From Mongoliitalea lutea (GTDB taxonomy: Bacteria > Bacteroidota > Bacteroidia > Cytophagales > Cyclobacteriaceae): DNA of 48,733 bases. The position numbers and the translations under genes were made by a program. Positions within the stretch are counted from its first letter, which is position 1, and the number at the start of each line of letters is the position of its first letter. Shown here piece by piece: positions 6,350 to 15,283 of the stretch. The notes beneath the pieces are model-generated. The model ran no database searches, was not told the origin of the DNA, and worked only from the letters and a program-made list of their open reading frames with translations. Location: positions 1-48,733 of the forward strand of contig NZ_BMYF01000012.1 in assembly GCF_014652135.1 (NCBI RefSeq), read 5' to 3'.

Positions 6350-8545
6350 ATGAAAACACGCTTCTACTTCGTCCTCATCAGCTTTTTGCTAAGCAACCTG
6401 GCTGTTGCCCAAAAAACCAACTTCACAGTCGAAGATGCCATCAATGTTCGATCAATTGGCAGCACAACCTTATCCGATGATGGGAAATTGCTGGCAGGAG
6501 TAATTACGGATGGACGATCTCGGTTTGGGGTGGATCATTTTAGGTTTCAGGACCCATCTTATATCAATGTATTCCCCGGGCAGTTTGTTATCATTGATAC
6601 AGAGTCCGGGGCGATGAGCTTTCCTTACGACAACCCTTCTCGGGTAACCTCCTTTACTTGGTCTCCCAACTCACGGGAATTGGCATTTTTGGAACAAAAG
6701 GGTGAGAAACTGCACTTGATGATCTATGATACCAACCGAAAGCGTGTACGGGAAATCAAAATTGTAGGCAATCCTTTATTGGCAAATTCCACCCTGACTT
6801 GGACCGCGGATGGACAGGCCATCTTGCTTCATGCACGTGCAGTGGATTGGATGGATAGAGCGATGGAACTGTACAATGCAGCTACCAAAGGCCCCGTGGT
6901 CGTGTACGATGGGAGCAAACCTTTTCTCAATTGGGATGAAATCCGCAATACCAATGCGCTGACCCGAGTGTTGAGGGTTGAATTATCCAAAGGTGCGTCT
7001 ACAGAATTGCTTCCTGAGGGAAATTATGGAGGAGTGTACCTTTCAGAAGATAATCAATACCTGATTTTCAATGAAACTTTCCCTTTGAAAACCTCCTACG
7101 TGCGCAATGAAGGAACCGAATACCAAGTATCCTACAAAAAACTGTCCAAGGCGGATTCGACTCATATTCTTTACAAACGCAACAAGCAACGGAGAAACTA
7201 CAATTGGTCCGATTCCAAAGCCAAATTTGCTTGGGTAGATTCAGGATATGTATTTATTCAAAGTTTGGGAGACACAGTTATCCACAACCTGACCAAAGGA
7301 AAAGCCTATTCGGATGAAGAAAAGAAAAAAGAGGTGAAGTTTTCCATCACATCCTGGTCCCCTTCGGAAAACCAGTTGCTTTTAAGTTCGGATAAAGGCT
7401 ATTGGTTGGTAGATGCCAAAGGGGAGTCCTTGGAAATGGTATATGAATTCCCCAAAGACAAAGAAAAAGCCCCGAACCTTAGTTTAGCACATTGGTCTTC
7501 AGACGAGCAAACACTCTTTTTCTCCTACAGTGAAAAAGAGCGTTGGAGGAGAGGTTTTGTTCGATTTGACGTGAATACCCGTGAAATGAAAGACATCATT
7601 GTTGATGAGCGCTTATATACGGGCATTCAGAAAGCCAAAAATTCTGATAGAATAGTCCTGAATCTGTCCGACGGAGATATGCCTTCGGATTTGGTAGCTA
7701 CGGACTGGTCATTTGCAACTATGCAGCCATTGACCAACCTCAATCCATGGTTATCAGAAAAGAAAATGACTCGCTCTGAATTGATCAGTTACCGCAATGT
7801 AGATGGAAAAGAATTGCAAGGAATTCTCTACTATCCGGTGGATTACGAAGAAGGGAAAAAGTATCCTCTGGTATGTGAAGTGTACGAAAGCTTCTTTGCC
7901 AACGGCTATAACCGTAACATGAACCTCTTTGCCAATCAGGGCTATTTTGCATTGCGTCCTTCGGTGGATTTGGAAATGGGCTATCCTGGAGAAGCATGGG
8001 TCAAAGGCATTACAGCGGCTATCAACAAATTGGTCGATGAAGGGAAGGTTGACAATGATAAAGTTGGGGTACAGGGAGGAAGTTATGGTGGCTATGCAAC
8101 CTCTCTCTTAATCACCCAAACTGACCGCTTTGCAGCAGCTATCAACATCTCTGGAAAAGTTAATATCATCAGTTTCTTAGGCGACAGCCCAAAAATCGGT
8201 ACGAGAAACTATACCGCCGCAGAGTATGGACAAGACCGCATTGGTGGAACACTTTGGGATGAACCTTTAAAATACTTAGCGACCACGGCCGTGCTTTATG
8301 CCGACCGCATCGAAACTCCGCACCTCATCTTAACAGGCGAAGGTGACTGGAATGTCCCGGGCACCAATTCCCGTGAACTCTTCTATGCCATGCGCAGACT
8401 CGGCAAAGACGTCACCTGGGTGAATTACCTCAACGGTGGACACGGCGCTGGTGCAGCAAGCAATGAAAGTGACTTCTACGATCATTGGAATCGGGTGTTT
8501 GAGTTTTACGAGAAGCATTTTAATAAGGAAAAGGATATTGATTGA
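6350..8545 (+). CDS. Secreted S9-family (prolyl oligopeptidase-type) peptidase
   Basis: 731 residues from ATG 6350, chosen because it opens a clean signal peptide (KTRFYFVLISFLLSNLAVAQ). The N-terminal two thirds is a WD40-like beta-propeller region (repeated SPNSREL, SPSENQL and WSSDEQ phrases). The C-terminal third is an alpha/beta hydrolase. The catalytic triad can be placed at Ser578 (GGSYGGY), Asp666 (GEGDWNVPG) and His698 (NGGHGAG). It probably cleaves peptides in the periplasm; members of this group vary between dipeptidyl and oligopeptidase activity, so exact specificity is open. The spacer upstream holds a GCTAAC-G-GTTAGC dyad at 6269-6281. Confidence 0.9.
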   Translation: MKTRFYFVLISFLLSNLAVAQKTNFTVEDAINVRSIGSTTLSDDGKLLAGVITDGRSRFGVDHFRFQDPSYINVFPGQFVIIDTESGAMSFPYDNPSRVTSFTWSPNSRELAFLEQKGEKLHLMIYDTNRKRVREIKIVGNPLLANSTLTWTADGQAILLHARAVDWMDRAMELYNAATKGPVVVYDGSKPFLNWDEIRNTNALTRVLRVELSKGASTELLPEGNYGGVYLSEDNQYLIFNETFPLKTSYVRNEGTEYQVSYKKLSKADSTHILYKRNKQRRNYNWSDSKAKFAWVDSGYVFIQSLGDTVIHNLTKGKAYSDEEKKKEVKFSITSWSPSENQLLLSSDKGYWLVDAKGESLEMVYEFPKDKEKAPNLSLAHWSSDEQTLFFSYSEKERWRRGFVRFDVNTREMKDIIVDERLYTGIQKAKNSDRIVLNLSDGDMPSDLVATDWSFATMQPLTNLNPWLSEKKMTRSELISYRNVDGKELQGILYYPVDYEEGKKYPLVCEVYESFFANGYNRNMNLFANQGYFALRPSVDLEMGYPGEAWVKGITAAINKLVDEGKVDNDKVGVQGGSYGGYATSLLITQTDRFAAAINISGKVNIISFLGDSPKIGTRNYTAAEYGQDRIGGTLWDEPLKYLATTAVLYADRIETPHLILTGEGDWNVPGTNSRELFYAMRRLGKDVTWVNYLNGGHGAGAASNESDFYDHWNRVFEFYEKHFNKEKDID

Positions 8546-8550
8546 TACTT

Positions 8551-8702
8551 GGATAATGGGATATTGGAGGGGAGTGCCAAAAAAAACCTTGCGCTCGTTG
8601 CGATAATCGTAGCGGACGTGGCGTGAACTAGTATTTTGAAATAAAGTGGAAATAAGGTTGATATAAATTGAAATATTGGTGAAGGGGGTGTACTCCCAAT
8701 TT
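8551..8702 (+). repeat. Tandem duplicate, copy A
   Basis: Matches 8761-8883. The first 90 bases are nearly identical, with one clear substitution (ggagtgcc / ggagttcc). Copy A then has 30 extra bases (about 8641-8670) before the match resumes at atattggtgaagg. Confidence 0.85.
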
Positions 8703-8760
8703 GCGTCAGCAAAACGTCTGTGGATATCTGTGTTCATCTGTGGTTTTAATGGATAGTGGT

Positions 8761-8883
8761 GGATAATGGGATATTGGAGGGGAGTTCCAAAAAAAACCTT
8801 GCGCTCGTTGCGATAATCGTAGCGGACGTGGCGTGAACTAGTATTTTGAAATATTGGTGAAGGGGTTGTACTTCCGATTTTGT
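8761..8883 (+). repeat. Tandem duplicate, copy B
   Basis: Second copy of 8551-8702, lacking the 30-base internal segment of copy A. Confidence 0.85.
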
Positions 8884-8983
8884 GTTAAGCCAATGTTACG
8901 GGTGAAACTTTTTATTGGTTTTTATGTTAACAAATTGTTAACTTTATATCACCTCAATATTAACACGGGAAACAAACAAGGCT

Positions 8984-9793
8984 TTGAGAACTGCATGCAT
9001 CATATGGATCGCATTCGTACTGATTGGATTTCAAGTCCAAGCACAGGATTCCTCTGATGTCAAAGTGCTCCCCATCTTCCAAAGCAAACTCGAACGACAA
9101 CTCATCACCCAATTTGAGTCTCAGCCATTTTTCCTTTTACAATCATTGGACCCGGGCACCAACATTTACCATGACAATTGGGAAAATTTGGTGCTTCAGC
9201 TGGATAAACTCGCTGAAAAAAAGAAATCAAATGTTCAATTGCTGTCGGACATTTTCTTTTATACCCATAACCGCATTCTCAAAAACTACACAACCTTTGC
9301 CTCCTTTGCCGGTACACTCAGCACAGGAAATTATGATTGTGTAACGGGAACTGCTGTTATGGGCCTGCTTTTGGATCGCTATGACCTGGACTATCAGATC
9401 ATCGAACTGGAAGGGCATGTTTACATTCGAGGATTTGTGGAAAATATTCCATTTATCATCGAAAGCACCCAACCTGTCAATGGGCTACTCGTCGGAGAGC
9501 GAAAAGTCAGAAATTTTGAAAAGAAAATCAGTGAAGAAAACACTGAACCTTTGTTTGAGCCTCTCAACGAACGCATAGGTTACCGTACCCATGCTAGGAA
9601 GCAACTAAAAATCGCAGAAATCGGCCTGAAAGAACTGGCCGGGTTGCAATATTACAATGATGCTGTAAGAAAATTTGAAATGGGCTCTTTTGATGAGGCT
9701 TATGTACAGCTAATCAAAGGGGAACTCTTATACCCAGCCCCTAGAATTACACAGTTCAAAGGACTGATGGAAAAAATGATTCTTGGGGATTAA
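8984..9793 (+). CDS. Secreted transglutaminase-like protein
   Basis: 269 residues from a TTG start; the reading begins directly with a signal peptide (RTACIIWIAFVLIGFQVQAQ), and no ATG fits better. The middle resembles a transglutaminase/cysteine-protease-like core: Cys119 at the start of a helix (NYDCVTGTAVMGLLLDRYDLDYQIIE) followed 26 residues later by His145 (LEGHVYIRGFV), with a strand containing possible acidic partners after it. This is the Cys-His arrangement of the fold, but I cannot fix the third residue. The C-terminus is helical (KFEMGSFDEAYVQL, TPR-like). It probably acts in the periplasm. Calling it an active enzyme is inference. Confidence 0.65.
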   Translation: MRTACIIWIAFVLIGFQVQAQDSSDVKVLPIFQSKLERQLITQFESQPFFLLQSLDPGTNIYHDNWENLVLQLDKLAEKKKSNVQLLSDIFFYTHNRILKNYTTFASFAGTLSTGNYDCVTGTAVMGLLLDRYDLDYQIIELEGHVYIRGFVENIPFIIESTQPVNGLLVGERKVRNFEKKISEENTEPLFEPLNERIGYRTHARKQLKIAEIGLKELAGLQYYNDAVRKFEMGSFDEAYVQLIKGELLYPAPRITQFKGLMEKMILGD

Positions 9794-9807
9794 TAGGTTG
9801 TATGACC

Positions 9808-10173
9808 TCATGCAGTTCTGAGGATCTTCTCCATTTTTCTTCCTTTCGCCAATTCATCCACTAACTTATCCAAATACCGTACTTGCTGCGTCAATGGATT
9901 AGTAATTTCCTCCACTCGATACCCACATATCACACCTGTGATCAAATGTGCATGGGGATTGAGTTGGCAGTTCTCAAAGAATTCCTGAAATGTCACCTTC
10001 TTTTCCAACAATTCCTGTAATTGAGCTTCATTGTACCCTGTAAGCCATTCTATTACCTGTATCAGCTCCCCTTGGGTTCTGCCTTTTTTTTCCACTTTGG
10101 TGATGTAATGAGGAAAAACAGAGGCGACCGTCATTTGGGCCATGCGTTCATCGTGTTTGCTCGTGTCGGTCAT
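9808..10173 (-). CDS. DUF2200 family protein
   Basis: A 121-residue protein matching the DUF2200 pattern: [57 protein letters not shown] and [21 protein letters not shown]. The family is small, cytosolic and of unknown function. It lies 11 bp downstream of a YdeI-type gene on the same strand, so the two are probably co-transcribed. Confidence 0.9.
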   Translation of the reverse strand: MTDTSKHDERMAQMTVASVFPHYITKVEKKGRTQGELIQVIEWLTGYNEAQLQELLEKKVTFQEFFENCQLNPHAHLITGVICGYRVEEITNPLTQQVRYLDKLVDELAKGRKMEKILRTA

Positions 10174-10184
10174 CGGTTTAATAC

Positions 10185-10826
10185 TTATTGTTTCTTGTAA
10201 TGGTCATGCAATCCAATTCCTAATTTGATTTGATCAGCCAATTTGGTAATTCTTGATTTTCGGGTTTGGGATTGTTTCGCTTGAGAAAAATGGATGATGT
10301 AAGCACGCTGCCGACCAAGCGTAAGTTTGAAAAAAGCACGCTCCAAGGTCTCGTCTTCTGCAAATGCATCTAATAACTCTTCGGGAATAGGTTCGGGTAC
10401 TTTCTCAAAAACGATTTTTTCCCCAGAATCCTCGATCCCTATGGCTTCCTGAATGTAATCCTTGATCAGTTCTTTTTGCTCCCAAACTTCCTCCACCTCG
10501 GTAAACTTCCAGGACCTACCTGCCTGTCCTGCTTTTTCCAATACCTGATGCTTATCTTCCAGCAAAGACCCCTTGAAAAAACTCAACGCTGCATAAGACT
10601 TGAAAGCAGCCACAATCACCACATTTTTGCCATTTCTGGTATAACAAGGCACTCCCCATTTGACTTCTTCCACCAATCCAGACTCCAAAAGCAACTGTCG
10701 TAATTCCTCCAACACAGCCCTCCAAGGAATGACTTTGCAGCGCTCAGTTGCACCATATGGACAGCGCATACAGCCTTGAATCAGGTAAGTATCTACTTCG
10801 GGATTGATAATTGTAGGTTGATCCAT
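10185..10826 (-). CDS. YdeI/OmdA-type protein with DUF1801 domain
   Basis: 213 residues. The N-terminal half is a DUF1801-like domain ([48 protein letters not shown]). The C-terminal half is the OmdA/YdeI helical region ([39 protein letters not shown]). Members have been linked to bacteriocin or antimicrobial-peptide tolerance in some bacteria, but the biochemical role is not known. A short Cys-rich piece near the N-terminus ([12 protein letters not shown]) is unusual and could bind a metal. It is the first gene of a likely operon with DUF2200. Confidence 0.85.
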   Translation of the reverse strand: MDQPTIINPEVDTYLIQGCMRCPYGATERCKVIPWRAVLEELRQLLLESGLVEEVKWGVPCYTRNGKNVVIVAAFKSYAALSFFKGSLLEDKHQVLEKAGQAGRSWKFTEVEEVWEQKELIKDYIQEAIGIEDSGEKIVFEKVPEPIPEELLDAFAEDETLERAFFKLTLGRQRAYIIHFSQAKQSQTRKSRITKLADQIKLGIGLHDHYKKQ

Positions 10827-11002
10827 TTGATTGCTTGGGACTAATGACCAAATGATATTTTTGATTCGGATAAATAGAGATGGAAATTAAGAAGATTATT
10901 CTAAAAAATTGGGTTTCCACAAGTACTTTTTAAGAGGATTTACAAGGATGGTTTGGCGAAAGCGATTGGAAATCCTTAGTTTTGAACAAGAAGACTATAC
11001 GT

Positions 11003-12703
11003 ATGAAAAAAATTTTACTATTCAGTTTAGTGGTATTTCTGTTTGCCGCATGTGGGGGCAGTAATCCTACCGCAGACAAAATCTTCATCAATGGCATCGT
11101 GTATACGGTGGATGAAAGCAATCCTCAAGTAGAAGCCGTAGCCATCAAAGATGGACTCATCATTGCTGTAGGCACAACAGAAGAAATCATGGCATTTGCC
11201 GGCAAATACACCGAAACTATTGACCTAGAAGGCATGACGATGACTCCCGGGTTTATCGAGTCTCATGCACATATCATGGGTATTGGCTACAACAAGCTTG
11301 ATATTGACTTGATGTATGTCAAAACCTTTGATGAGCTAGTCGAAAAAGTAGCCGAAGCTGCGAGCACTGCCGAACCGGGAGAGTGGATTACTGGCAGAGG
11401 ATGGCACCAAGATAAATGGATAGAAATGCCTGCAAATACTATCAAAGGCTTTCAAACTCATGATGCCCTCAGTGCCATCACTCCAAATAATCCTGTATAC
11501 CTAGCTCATGCATCCGGACATGCTTCTTTTGTGAACCAAAAAGCTATGGAATTGGCTGGCATTACTCCTTTGGGAGGTGAAAAACCACAGCAGGAGGTTG
11601 AGGGCGGTGAAATCATACGCGATGAATTGGGAAATCCTACCGGAGTATTGGTGGAAAGAGCTTCTTATTTGGTCAGCAAAATGATCCCACAGGATACCCC
11701 TGAGCGAGCTGAAAAAGCCATGGAATTGGCTTTGCAAGAATTAGCAGAAAAGGGAATTACCTCCTTCCATGATGCAGGGAGCGGACAAGATGTAATTGAT
11801 TTATTGGAAAAATTCAAAGCAGAAGGCAGGTTGACTTCCCGTATGTACGTGATGTTGACAAGCCGTCAACCCGAGTTATTGGAAGCTTGGTACAAAAAGG
11901 GTCCCCACATTGACCCTGACCACATGGTGACCGTTCGCTCGATTAAGTTGAATATGGATGGAGCTTTGGGTCCTTGGGGTGCATGGTTGTTGGAAGATTA
12001 TGAAGACAAACCGGGCCATAGAGGTCATGAGACTATGCCGATTGATTTAGTATCACAAGTTTCAGAAAAAGGCCTGGAGCTAGGCTTTCAAGTTTGTTCC
12101 CATGCCATCGGAGACCGTACCAATCGGGAGGTATTGGATAGATACGAAGCTGCTTTTGCCAAATTCCCTGGTGTAACGGACCACCGATTTAGAATAGAAC
12201 ATGCGCAACACTTACATCCGGACGATATTGATCGCTTTGGAAACTTGGGTGTGATTGCTGCTATCCAGGCAATCCATTTGAGTTCAGATAGACCTTGGGC
12301 GATTGGCCGGTTAGGTGCTAAGCGCATCAAAGATGGTGCATATGTATGGCAAAAACTGTTGCAATCAGGTGCAGTCATTTCCAATGGAACAGATGCTCCT
12401 GTAGAGCCTTTGGATCCAATCCCTTCTTTCTATGCCTCTGTGACTAGAAAAACCCTGAAAATGACACCCGAGGGTGGCTACGAACCCGATCAAAAAATGA
12501 CCCGTGAGCAGGCGTTGAAATCCTATACCTTAGATGGTGCGTACGCAGAGTTCGAAGAAAACTTCAAGGGCTCGATCCAAGTGGGGAAGGCAGCCGACTT
12601 TACGGTCTTTAACCAAAACTTGATGCAGGTGCCTGAAAATCAGTTATTGGACACTCAAGTGACGATGACTGTAGTGGGAGGGAAGGTTGTGTTTAGGAAA
12701 TAG
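11003..12703 (+). CDS. YtcJ-like amidohydrolase lipoprotein
   Basis: 566 residues from ATG 11003, chosen over an upstream TTG (10982) because it begins a lipoprotein signal (KKILLFSLVVFLFAAC, lipobox LFAAC). The rest is an amidohydrolase-3 (YtcJ) barrel with its metal-site motifs: ESHAH, a Lys in SIKLNMDGALG, CSHAIGD, RIEHAQH and NGTDAPVEPLDP. The C-terminus GSIQVGKAADFTVFNQN is typical for the superfamily. The family hydrolyses amide-like or cyclic substrates, but substrates of YtcJ members are mostly unknown. It should sit on the periplasmic side of a membrane. A strong terminator follows. Confidence 0.9.
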   Translation: MKKILLFSLVVFLFAACGGSNPTADKIFINGIVYTVDESNPQVEAVAIKDGLIIAVGTTEEIMAFAGKYTETIDLEGMTMTPGFIESHAHIMGIGYNKLDIDLMYVKTFDELVEKVAEAASTAEPGEWITGRGWHQDKWIEMPANTIKGFQTHDALSAITPNNPVYLAHASGHASFVNQKAMELAGITPLGGEKPQQEVEGGEIIRDELGNPTGVLVERASYLVSKMIPQDTPERAEKAMELALQELAEKGITSFHDAGSGQDVIDLLEKFKAEGRLTSRMYVMLTSRQPELLEAWYKKGPHIDPDHMVTVRSIKLNMDGALGPWGAWLLEDYEDKPGHRGHETMPIDLVSQVSEKGLELGFQVCSHAIGDRTNREVLDRYEAAFAKFPGVTDHRFRIEHAQHLHPDDIDRFGNLGVIAAIQAIHLSSDRPWAIGRLGAKRIKDGAYVWQKLLQSGAVISNGTDAPVEPLDPIPSFYASVTRKTLKMTPEGGYEPDQKMTREQALKSYTLDGAYAEFEENFKGSIQVGKAADFTVFNQNLMQVPENQLLDTQVTMTVVGGKVVFRK

Positions 12704-12756
12704 TCTTTTGTTGTACCATGTACTAAGTACCAAGTAGGAAGTGGGGTAATGTAAAA

Positions 12757-12789
12757 GAGGCAGGTTTTGAAAACCTGCCTCGTCTTTTT
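12757..12789 (+). terminator. Rho-independent terminator of the amidohydrolase gene
   Basis: Twelve-base perfect stem: GAGGCAGGTTTT, one loop base, and its complement (12757-12781), followed by a T run to 12789. The stem is so regular that transcript ends should be sharp. Confidence 0.9.
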
Positions 12790-12874
12790 GCGATCAATTA
12801 AATTTGCTATATTAGTAATCAATTGTAGTGTTAAAGCTGTTAGAAAAAGGAATAGAAATTAAACCTATTGTTGT

Positions 12875-13117
12875 ATGCCAACGATTGAAAAGATAAAAAG
12901 TGATTTAATTGGTAAAATTAGCTTGATTGAGGATAAGGATTTTCTTCAAGCGATAGATGTTCTAATATCTTCTAACACAGCTCAAACACCATTTCAAAAG
13001 CTAAGTCTTGAACAAAAAGTAATGATGGAAATGAGTGAGGCGGATATCAATGAAGGTCGCTTGATATCGCAAGAAGCACTTGAAAAAAGAAATTTAGAGT
13101 GGCTCGAAGGGAAGTAA
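12875..13117 (+). CDS. Putative antitoxin of a type II toxin-antitoxin pair
   Basis: An 80-residue acidic protein (MPTIEKIKSDLIGKISLIEDKDFLQAIDVLIS). Its C-terminus (LSLEQKVMMEMSEADINEGRLISQEALEKR) resembles the toxin-wrapping tails of Bacteroidota antitoxins paired with ParE/RelE toxins. No clear DNA-binding fold can be named. Its last 19 bases overlap the toxin start, so toxin translation probably depends on antitoxin translation. Confidence 0.75.
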   Translation: MPTIEKIKSDLIGKISLIEDKDFLQAIDVLISSNTAQTPFQKLSLEQKVMMEMSEADINEGRLISQEALEKRNLEWLEGK

Positions 13118-13425
13118 TATGGACCAAAACAGCTGATTTACAGTTGTTAGGAACTTTGGAATACTGGGTAAATAGAAATAAATCTACTACTTATTCCAAA
13201 AAACTTTTAAAGATGGTGCTGCAAAAAACACAACAAATTGCCAAAACCCCAGAAATGTTTCAATACGCTGATTTTCCGGAGACTCGTATGGCTATTCTAG
13301 AAAATTTTAAGATTTTGTTTAAAACAAAGGAAAATTCCATCATTATCACAGCATTTTGGGACACTAGGCAAGACCCAAAAAAACTATTAGAAATTCTTCA
13401 GAGCTTGGATAAGAATAAAAATTAA
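13099..13425 (+). CDS. ParE/RelE-type toxin
   Basis: 108 residues from a GTG start within the antitoxin gene. The sequence VIWTKTADLQLLGTLEYWVNRNKSTTYSKKLLKMVLQKTQQIAKTPEMFQYAD ... ETRMAILENFKILFKTKENSIIITAFWDTRQDPKKL follows the ParE/RelE fold pattern: an N-terminal helix pair, then strands ending in the characteristic FWDTRQDP. RelE members cut mRNA at the ribosome and ParE members poison gyrase; the sequence does not settle which. Confidence 0.85.
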   Translation: MARREVIWTKTADLQLLGTLEYWVNRNKSTTYSKKLLKMVLQKTQQIAKTPEMFQYADFPETRMAILENFKILFKTKENSIIITAFWDTRQDPKKLLEILQSLDKNKN

Positions 13426-13512
13426 TGTTTTCAAATTTAGTAAACTAAAAGCAATTTATAGTTTAAAATTCTATATCATGACCAATGGCATGGTATTTAT
13501 CCTATAGTTAAA

Positions 13513-13544
13513 AAGACTTTCAGATTTCCCTGAAAGTCTTTTTT
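13513..13544. terminator. Bidirectional terminator between convergent genes
   Basis: Eleven-base stem AAGACTTTCAG (13513-13523), a 6-base loop, CTGAAAGTCTT (13530-13540), T run on the plus side, and an A run before the stem that would serve the minus strand. It sits between the toxin gene and the convergent PH-domain gene. Confidence 0.85.
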
Positions 13545-13567
13545 GCTAGTATACATAAACTATTAGC

Positions 13568-13948
13568 CTATTTCAAAACATGGAAAGCCAATACTTTTTG
13601 GACTTCGTAGACATTCACGGACTTGTTAAATTGCTTGACGATGCTGGGGTGGGTCTCTGATGAAATCCAAATCTTTAACTCTGCATCCAAATCAAAGGTG
13701 CCGGCAGTCTCCACGCTAAACCTGCTGATGGATTTGTATAGAATGGACTTATATTCGGTTTTGCTTCCTGTGATACCCTGTATATCTATCAGGATTAAAC
13801 GCTTGTTGGTGAAGATAAACGTATCCCGAAGGAGTTTAAACCCAAGATCGATGGTCTCTCCTTCAATCAGTAATTTGCCAAATTTTTTGTTTAATTCTTC
13901 AGGACCAACCATGCCTGCATTGCCCAAGAGTGCTGAAAATAATCCCAT
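13568..13948 (-). CDS. Bacterial PH-domain protein (YvbH type)
   Basis: 126 residues covering a single bacterial pleckstrin-homology domain: FGKLLIEGETIDLGFKLLRDTFIFTNKRLILID, KTEYKSILYKSISRFSVETAGTFDLDAELKIWI and a C-terminal helix (SVNVYEVQKVLAFHVL). The domain order and length are as expected for PF08000-like stand-alone proteins. The role is unknown; bacterial PH domains are thought to mediate protein contacts. It has no signal peptide. Confidence 0.85.
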   Translation of the reverse strand: MGLFSALLGNAGMVGPEELNKKFGKLLIEGETIDLGFKLLRDTFIFTNKRLILIDIQGITGSKTEYKSILYKSISRFSVETAGTFDLDAELKIWISSETHPSIVKQFNKSVNVYEVQKVLAFHVLK

Positions 13949-14033
13949 AGTTTCCCTTTTTTTCTAAAGTTCATACAAAATTCGATGAGGTCAAAACTCC
14001 TCTATTGAATCATCATTGAAACGCCGAATCCAA

Positions 14034-14870
14034 TCAGGGGTTGCAATAATCACAATACATGGGATCCTCAAAATCTTTACTATCGGGATTAGGTTTTTCC
14101 TCTTGGTATTGGCAATGCTTACAGGTATAAATTTGAGCTAATACCGAGCGTGTGGGTCTTCCGCAAAGACTGCAAGGGAGCCCACGAATGTAATCTGAAA
14201 CGCTAAATCCAGGAGTCTGGCATTGTGGGCAAGTGGAATGAATCAAAGAAAGCATTTTTTCAGCGGCAGCTGCAATCACCTGCATCCGGCTTGGGTTATG
14301 CATTGCCCGCATATCTGTTTCGATATAGACGGATGGATGCTGAGATTTCAAGGATTCAAATACCTCAATTAATTGAGCTTCTTCATGAATTCCTTTGACC
14401 ATGCCATGGAAGTTGTCTTTGGCTGGACGAAGGATGAGTGCATGGGAAGGAAATTGGGCATGCTTGGTAAAGGCTACTAATTCCTCCACAGTGGTAATCT
14501 CTCGCGCATCAAAATTGGTAGCTGTACTGAGTTCACGCACGACAAGCTCAAGCTTATTTTTAGAATCAATCAATACCAACAATTCTTCATCTGCTGGAAC
14601 AAAAAATAGTGTAGGGTGAGGACCAAAGGAACCTTCATTGGCAATGGCCAAGTCGCATCCTGATTGCCACATTCCTTCCAAACACTTCTGTTTAGCCGCA
14701 CTCATTGGATCCAAGGTGCGATCAACTTCTCCAGAAAAAGTACCCAGTTGGTCAGTATCAAAACTATTGTCAAGTACACACCTAACACCCAAAGCCTTTT
14801 CAAACACAGAAGCAATGACCTGTTCTTTGCCGTGTTTGGTTACGATGAGTAGCTTTCTTCCTTCAAACAT
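14034..14870 (-). CDS. DUF6671 family protein with zinc ribbons
   Basis: 278 residues. The N-terminal domain (GRKLLIVTKHGKEQVIASVFEKALGV ... GTFSGEVDRTLDPMSAAKQKC) fits the DUF6671 family. The C-terminus holds four Cys pairs (CPQC, CSLC, CKHC, CDYC) that form two probable zinc ribbons. No catalytic assignment is possible. The overall plan, a conserved alpha/beta domain plus zinc ribbons, suggests a cytosolic protein that could bind nucleic acid or protein. Confidence 0.75.
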   Translation of the reverse strand: MFEGRKLLIVTKHGKEQVIASVFEKALGVRCVLDNSFDTDQLGTFSGEVDRTLDPMSAAKQKCLEGMWQSGCDLAIANEGSFGPHPTLFFVPADEELLVLIDSKNKLELVVRELSTATNFDAREITTVEELVAFTKHAQFPSHALILRPAKDNFHGMVKGIHEEAQLIEVFESLKSQHPSVYIETDMRAMHNPSRMQVIAAAAEKMLSLIHSTCPQCQTPGFSVSDYIRGLPCSLCGRPTRSVLAQIYTCKHCQYQEEKPNPDSKDFEDPMYCDYCNP

Positions 14871-15031
14871 AAACGTGGATAAGCACTAGAAATGAAATTT
14901 GGAATAGTCGAGGCGTATAGTATTCCCAAACTTCTTCAAAGTTGTCAAAAATCTAAATGAAATAGCAATTCTTAGCTAAACTTTGGAAAAGTTCTTCTAA
15001 TCTTAACCACTAGAAGAAAAATGGCATCAGC

Positions 15032-15211
15032 CTACTCATCCAGATCACTCCCTCTCAATTGCTGTTTGATCAGTAGCTTGACGTAATGCCTGTTTCTACG
15101 CTCCTTCTTGGCATCTGCACGCTTATGATTGCGTTTATCTTTGACTATATTATCCAAATCATTGAGGTCCTCCATTTCTTGGATATCGTTGATGGATGTT
15201 CTCTTAGGCAT
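15032..15211 (-). CDS. Small conserved-looking basic protein
   Basis: A 59-residue ORF starting MPKRTSINDIQEMEDLNDLDNI and ending in QLRGSDLDE. It has an acidic first half and a very basic middle (KDKRNHKRADAKKERRNRHYVKLL). It lies alone between the DUF6671 gene and the secreted 276-residue gene, on the same strand, and fills a spacer that otherwise lacks repeats. Its charge pattern is not what random sequence gives. The function is unknown. Confidence 0.6.
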   Translation of the reverse strand: MPKRTSINDIQEMEDLNDLDNIVKDKRNHKRADAKKERRNRHYVKLLIKQQLRGSDLDE

Positions 15212-15283
15212 AGCGAGTACTTTTTCTAATAACTTCAGTCGGATTAGAAATGTTGAAATTAGTAGCCTATGTTATGTAAATGC

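Larger units (their letters stand above)
8546..8983. other. Spacer with an imperfect tandem duplication
   Basis: No gene. The block at 8551-8702 recurs at 8761-8883 with a 30-base deletion and few substitutions, so the spacer has been internally duplicated with a 210-bp period. Inside are 'cgttgcg' and 'gtggcgtgaac' phrases of the window-wide repeat family. A third phrase type, 'tctgtggatatctgtg', lies between the copies. Confidence 0.7.
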
